Positions 5,745 to 7,519 of a stretch of DNA of 7,519 nt are shown here, in pieces. This stretch comes from Acidobacteriota bacterium. GTDB taxonomy: Bacteria > Acidobacteriota > Terriglobia > UBA7540. The translations under genes were made by a program, and so were the position numbers. How positions within the stretch are numbered: position 1 is the stretch's first letter; every line of letters starts with the position of its first letter. The stretch covers positions 1 to 7,519 of the forward strand of contig PLWR01000525.1 in the NCBI GenBank assembly GCA_003165615.1, written 5' to 3'. Below the pieces are notes generated by a model, which worked only from the letters and a program-made list of their open reading frames with translations, ran no database searches and had not been told where the DNA came from.

Positions 5745-6440
5745 TCAGAAGTTCATCCTTGGACAGGTTGCGGTCAGGGTGACCGCCGCGGGAGAGCCAC
5801 TCTCGTTGCCGCTGGACTGAAGAAGCAGGTTAATGTAAATGGTCTGCACATTCAGCGGGAACGGTTGAAGGTCAGAGGGATTGGTGTTCCAGGCAAACAA
5901 GGGAGTTCCGCTAATCTGGTTCTGGACGTTGTTCAGCAAGAGAGTGGTCACCCCCGATGACGCCAGCGTTCCGTTCAAGTTCTTCAAGGCACTAATCCGG
6001 TAGAGATTCTGTGAGCCGGGGGCAAGGACGTACTCGATTTGTTCCACAGTGCCGTCTTGATTGGTTTCGGCTTGAAAGACCACGTCATAGGCCGTGACCG
6101 TAACGAACGGCGTGGCGACAAGTCCCGGAGAACCCGCCACCGCGGAGGAAGTGAAGAGTTTGGCGGAGGGATAGCCGGCCATGCGAAGTTCCCGGGTCAT
6201 TTGGTTGAGCGCCATCGTCCCGCTGTCGAACAAGGTCGAGGTACTCAACCGAAGCTGGACGCCTTGATAGCTTTGCAGAGTCAGGCCTAGGGCAATGGCC
6301 GTGAGGGTTCCGAACAAGGCAAGCACCATGACCAGTTCGATGAGACCTCCGCCCACGTCCGAGAAGCCCGGTTCGCCGGGATGGGAGACGGTTCGTTCCC
6401 CCGGCAATGCCTTGCCCGCTTGATGTTTTCTTACCAGCAT
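5745..6440 (-). CDS. pilW: PilW-like minor pilin with unusual prepilin cleavage region
   Basis: A 231-residue prepilin-like protein. The hydrophobic N-helix LIELVMVLALFGTLTAIALGL (about 33-53) is followed by TLFDSGTMALNQMTRELRMAGYPS, the characteristic PilW segment with the conserved 'RxAGY'. Then comes a beta-rich globular part with QIEYVL and LYRISAL, typical of minor pilins. Counting back from Glu35 as position +5, cleavage would fall at Gly30, giving G|GGLIE instead of G|FTLIE. A GFSD sequence a few residues earlier looks like a displaced motif. The leader of 30 residues is long. Expected location is the inner membrane and then the pilus tip or shaft. It sits between the PilV- and PilX-like genes, starting 12 bases after the PilV-like stop and ending three bases before the PilX-like start. 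The ribosome binding site (GGGA) is weak, suggesting coupling. Confidence 0.78.
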   Translation of the reverse strand: MLVRKHQAGKALPGERTVSHPGEPGFSDVGGGLIELVMVLALFGTLTAIALGLTLQSYQGVQLRLSTSTLFDSGTMALNQMTRELRMAGYPSAKLFTSSAVAGSPGLVATPFVTVTAYDVVFQAETNQDGTVEQIEYVLAPGSQNLYRISALKNLNGTLASSGVTTLLLNNVQNQISGTPLFAWNTNPSDLQPFPLNVQTIYINLLLQSSGNESGSPAAVTLTATCPRMNF

Positions 6441-6452
6441 AAATCACGATCC

Positions 6453-6941
6453 CTAGGGCGCGGTAAGGGTCTGAAACTGCACCACCGGCGCCAGCCCTCC
6501 GGTGAGATTCAACGCCTTGCCCCCCAGGATGGTTTTCCTGCCATTGCTGGCCGTCACCGAGATATTCCACCGGATCGAGTACTGTTGCCCTGAGGCATCC
6601 GCCAATTGCGTTGAGAATCCCACCGGAGCCGCCTGCGAGAAGTCGATGAGTCCCGATGCGGTGAGCGGATTCCCACAGCTTGTTCCCGGCGTTCCCGGGC
6701 ACGCCACTTCCACGGTATTGCCGTCCAGGTCCGTGAAGCTTCCCGAGGTGGAGGAGATGTTTTCGCGAATCTGGTCAAGTTCCTTCTGCGCCAGCCGGGC
6801 GGTTTCGCTGGTTACACTGGTCAGTTTGGCCAAACGTTCCTCGAGGGGGAACAACATGGCCAATCCCAGAAGCGCGAACGCCAGTAACGTTTGTGCCACG
6901 AGGGTCTCGACGAGTGAGAATCCTGCGCCGATCCGGGTCAG
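6453..6941 (-). CDS. pilV: PilV-like minor pilin, start codon uncertain
   Basis: A prepilin-like protein of about 155 mature residues. The type III signal motif GAG|FSLVETLVAQ, with Glu at +5, leads into a hydrophobic helix (LLAFALLGLAMLFPL). TARLAQKELDQIREN then follows, the helix seen in PilV/GspI-type minor pilins, before a beta-rich globular end. The open frame continues upstream to 7445, but that part lies antisense to the divergent zinc-ribbon gene and has no pilin character, so it is not coding. Between it and the motif there is no in-frame ATG, GTG or TTG. I place the left-hand start at a CTG (6941-6939), which gives a seven-residue leader; an ATC at 6932 is the other option. An upstream frameshift that removed the true start is equally possible. 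It is the first gene of the pilV-pilW-pilX operon. Confidence 0.7.
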   Translation of the reverse strand: MTRIGAGFSLVETLVAQTLLAFALLGLAMLFPLEERLAKLTSVTSETARLAQKELDQIRENISSTSGSFTDLDGNTVEVACPGTPGTSCGNPLTASGLIDFSQAAPVGFSTQLADASGQQYSIRWNISVTASNGRKTILGGKALNLTGGLAPVVQFQTLTAP

Positions 6942-7055
6942 TTGCGCTGCGGGCCGGGGAGCCGCTACCGCCGAACAGCGTTGTCTGGCAGGGCAGGAAT
7001 GGGTAGAATGGAGCCCACTCAGACCCTTGCGGGCGGGAGAAAGGTCGCCAGTCCC
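6942..7055. promoter_or_regulatory. Divergent intergenic region, pilV-like / zinc-ribbon gene
   Basis: About 114 bases separate the two divergent starts and should hold promoters for both the pilus operon and the zinc-ribbon gene. I could not identify convincing -35/-10 pairs. It contains a GGGAGAAAGG purine stretch (7035-7044) ahead of the ATG at 7056 and an in-frame alternative ATG at 7008 with AGGA nine bases before it. Confidence 0.35.
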
Positions 7056-7519
7056 ATGACCCAGGATTCCTCTCCCGCGGGAAGCTCCGTCGCCTGTCCT
7101 TCCTGCGGCCACGTTCAGGATCGAACCCGCCCGAAGTGCAGCGTTTGCGGCTTCGCTCTGGACGCCTCGGGCAGGGTCTACCAGCGGCAGGCGGACGGCA
7201 CTTGGAGCATCCTCAAGGACATTGACCTCTCGTCGCTTGCGCCCCGGGCCATAAAAATTCCCCGGAGATACTTCTCGCGCCAGGGCATGGGGTTGATGGC
7301 CCTGCTCATTCTGTTCCTCGCAATCTCCTTGATCTGGGCATGGCGGCAGCGCGGGAGCGGCGCCACGGCTGAGGCTTGGGAAATTTCGCAGTACATTTCC
7401 CACCCGGTGGGCGCCATCGTGCCTCAGTTTCAATTGCAGGTCCAACGCCGTGATGAGGGAAACCTGCGGGTAATCGGCTTCTGCAACCTGCCGGCGGCAA
7501 CGCAGTTGGAAGTTCGCGT
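7056..7519 (+). CDS. Zinc-ribbon, single-membrane-segment protein, partial, runs off right edge
   Basis: The frame is open to the window end (154 complete codons). The N-terminus carries a four-cysteine zinc ribbon, CPSC at 14-17 and CSVC at 28-31, with the CxxC(x10)CxxC spacing typical of short treble-clef or rubredoxin-like ribbons. A polar segment follows, then a hydrophobic helix GLMALLILFLAISLIWAW (about 79-96), flanked by RRYFSRQ and RQR. By the positive-inside pattern I cannot decide topology firmly. The extracellular or periplasmic part that follows (EAWEISQYISHPVGAIVPQFQLQVQRR) is unrecognised. The start could also be the in-frame ATG at 7008, adding MEPTQTLAGGRKVASP. No function can be assigned. 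Its position head to head with the pilin operon is compatible with a membrane regulatory or assembly role, but that is only a guess. Confidence 0.7.
   Translation, partial: MTQDSSPAGSSVACPSCGHVQDRTRPKCSVCGFALDASGRVYQRQADGTWSILKDIDLSSLAPRAIKIPRRYFSRQGMGLMALLILFLAISLIWAWRQRGSGATAEAWEISQYISHPVGAIVPQFQLQVQRRDEGNLRVIGFCNLPAATQLEVR

Noticed and set aside
6942..7445. Upstream 167-codon extension of the PilV-like open frame
   Set aside because: It has no pilin features and lies antisense to the zinc-ribbon gene, whose CxxC pairs and membrane helix are convincing.

Overview
This window joins an accessory, mobile-element-like half (about 1-4200) to a type IV pilus minor-pilin operon (about 4227-6941). 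A divergent zinc-ribbon membrane protein gene (7056 to the right edge) follows. The DNA is moderately GC-rich. A Tat-dependent aldo/keto reductase, a pilV-pilW-pilX-like cluster with a beta-rich PilX, and an integrase remnant of the 'HRLRDTFAV' type together suggest an Acidobacteriota-like soil or sediment bacterium. That assignment is inference from protein style, not from a marker gene.

Left half. Three leftward genes look like one replication/recombination module: a recombination-directionality-factor-like (RDF-like) protein (2348-3574), an archaeo-eukaryotic-type primase with a CHC2-like zinc finger (107-1177), and a DUF1257-like protein cut by the left edge (1-192). The last two overlap by 86 bp, and the Shine-Dalgarno of the DUF1257-like gene lies inside the primase frame. 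Between the RDF-like gene and the primase sits a rightward gene for a Tat-exported aldo/keto reductase (1301-2278), in the opposite orientation, like a cargo insertion. Upstream of the RDF-like gene, 3930-4200 holds a decayed C-terminal piece of a tyrosine recombinase, truncated at both ends and carrying a one-base frameshift. It had been hidden by the lack of a long open frame. The integrase relic, RDF-like protein, primase and DUF1257-like protein together read as one end of an integrated element that has lost its integrase.

Right half. Three leftward, closely packed genes encode PilV-, PilW- and PilX-like minor pilins. They would be processed and assembled at the inner membrane to prime or modify type IV pili. 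No pilY1 follows; the operon ends directly against the integrase relic. The PilV-like gene has no ATG, GTG or TTG near its prepilin motif, and the PilW-like protein has an unusual G|GGLIE processing site. A rightward gene starting at 7056 encodes a four-cysteine zinc ribbon plus one membrane segment and runs off the window.

No rRNA, tRNA, CRISPR array, intact insertion sequence or convincing riboswitch was seen.
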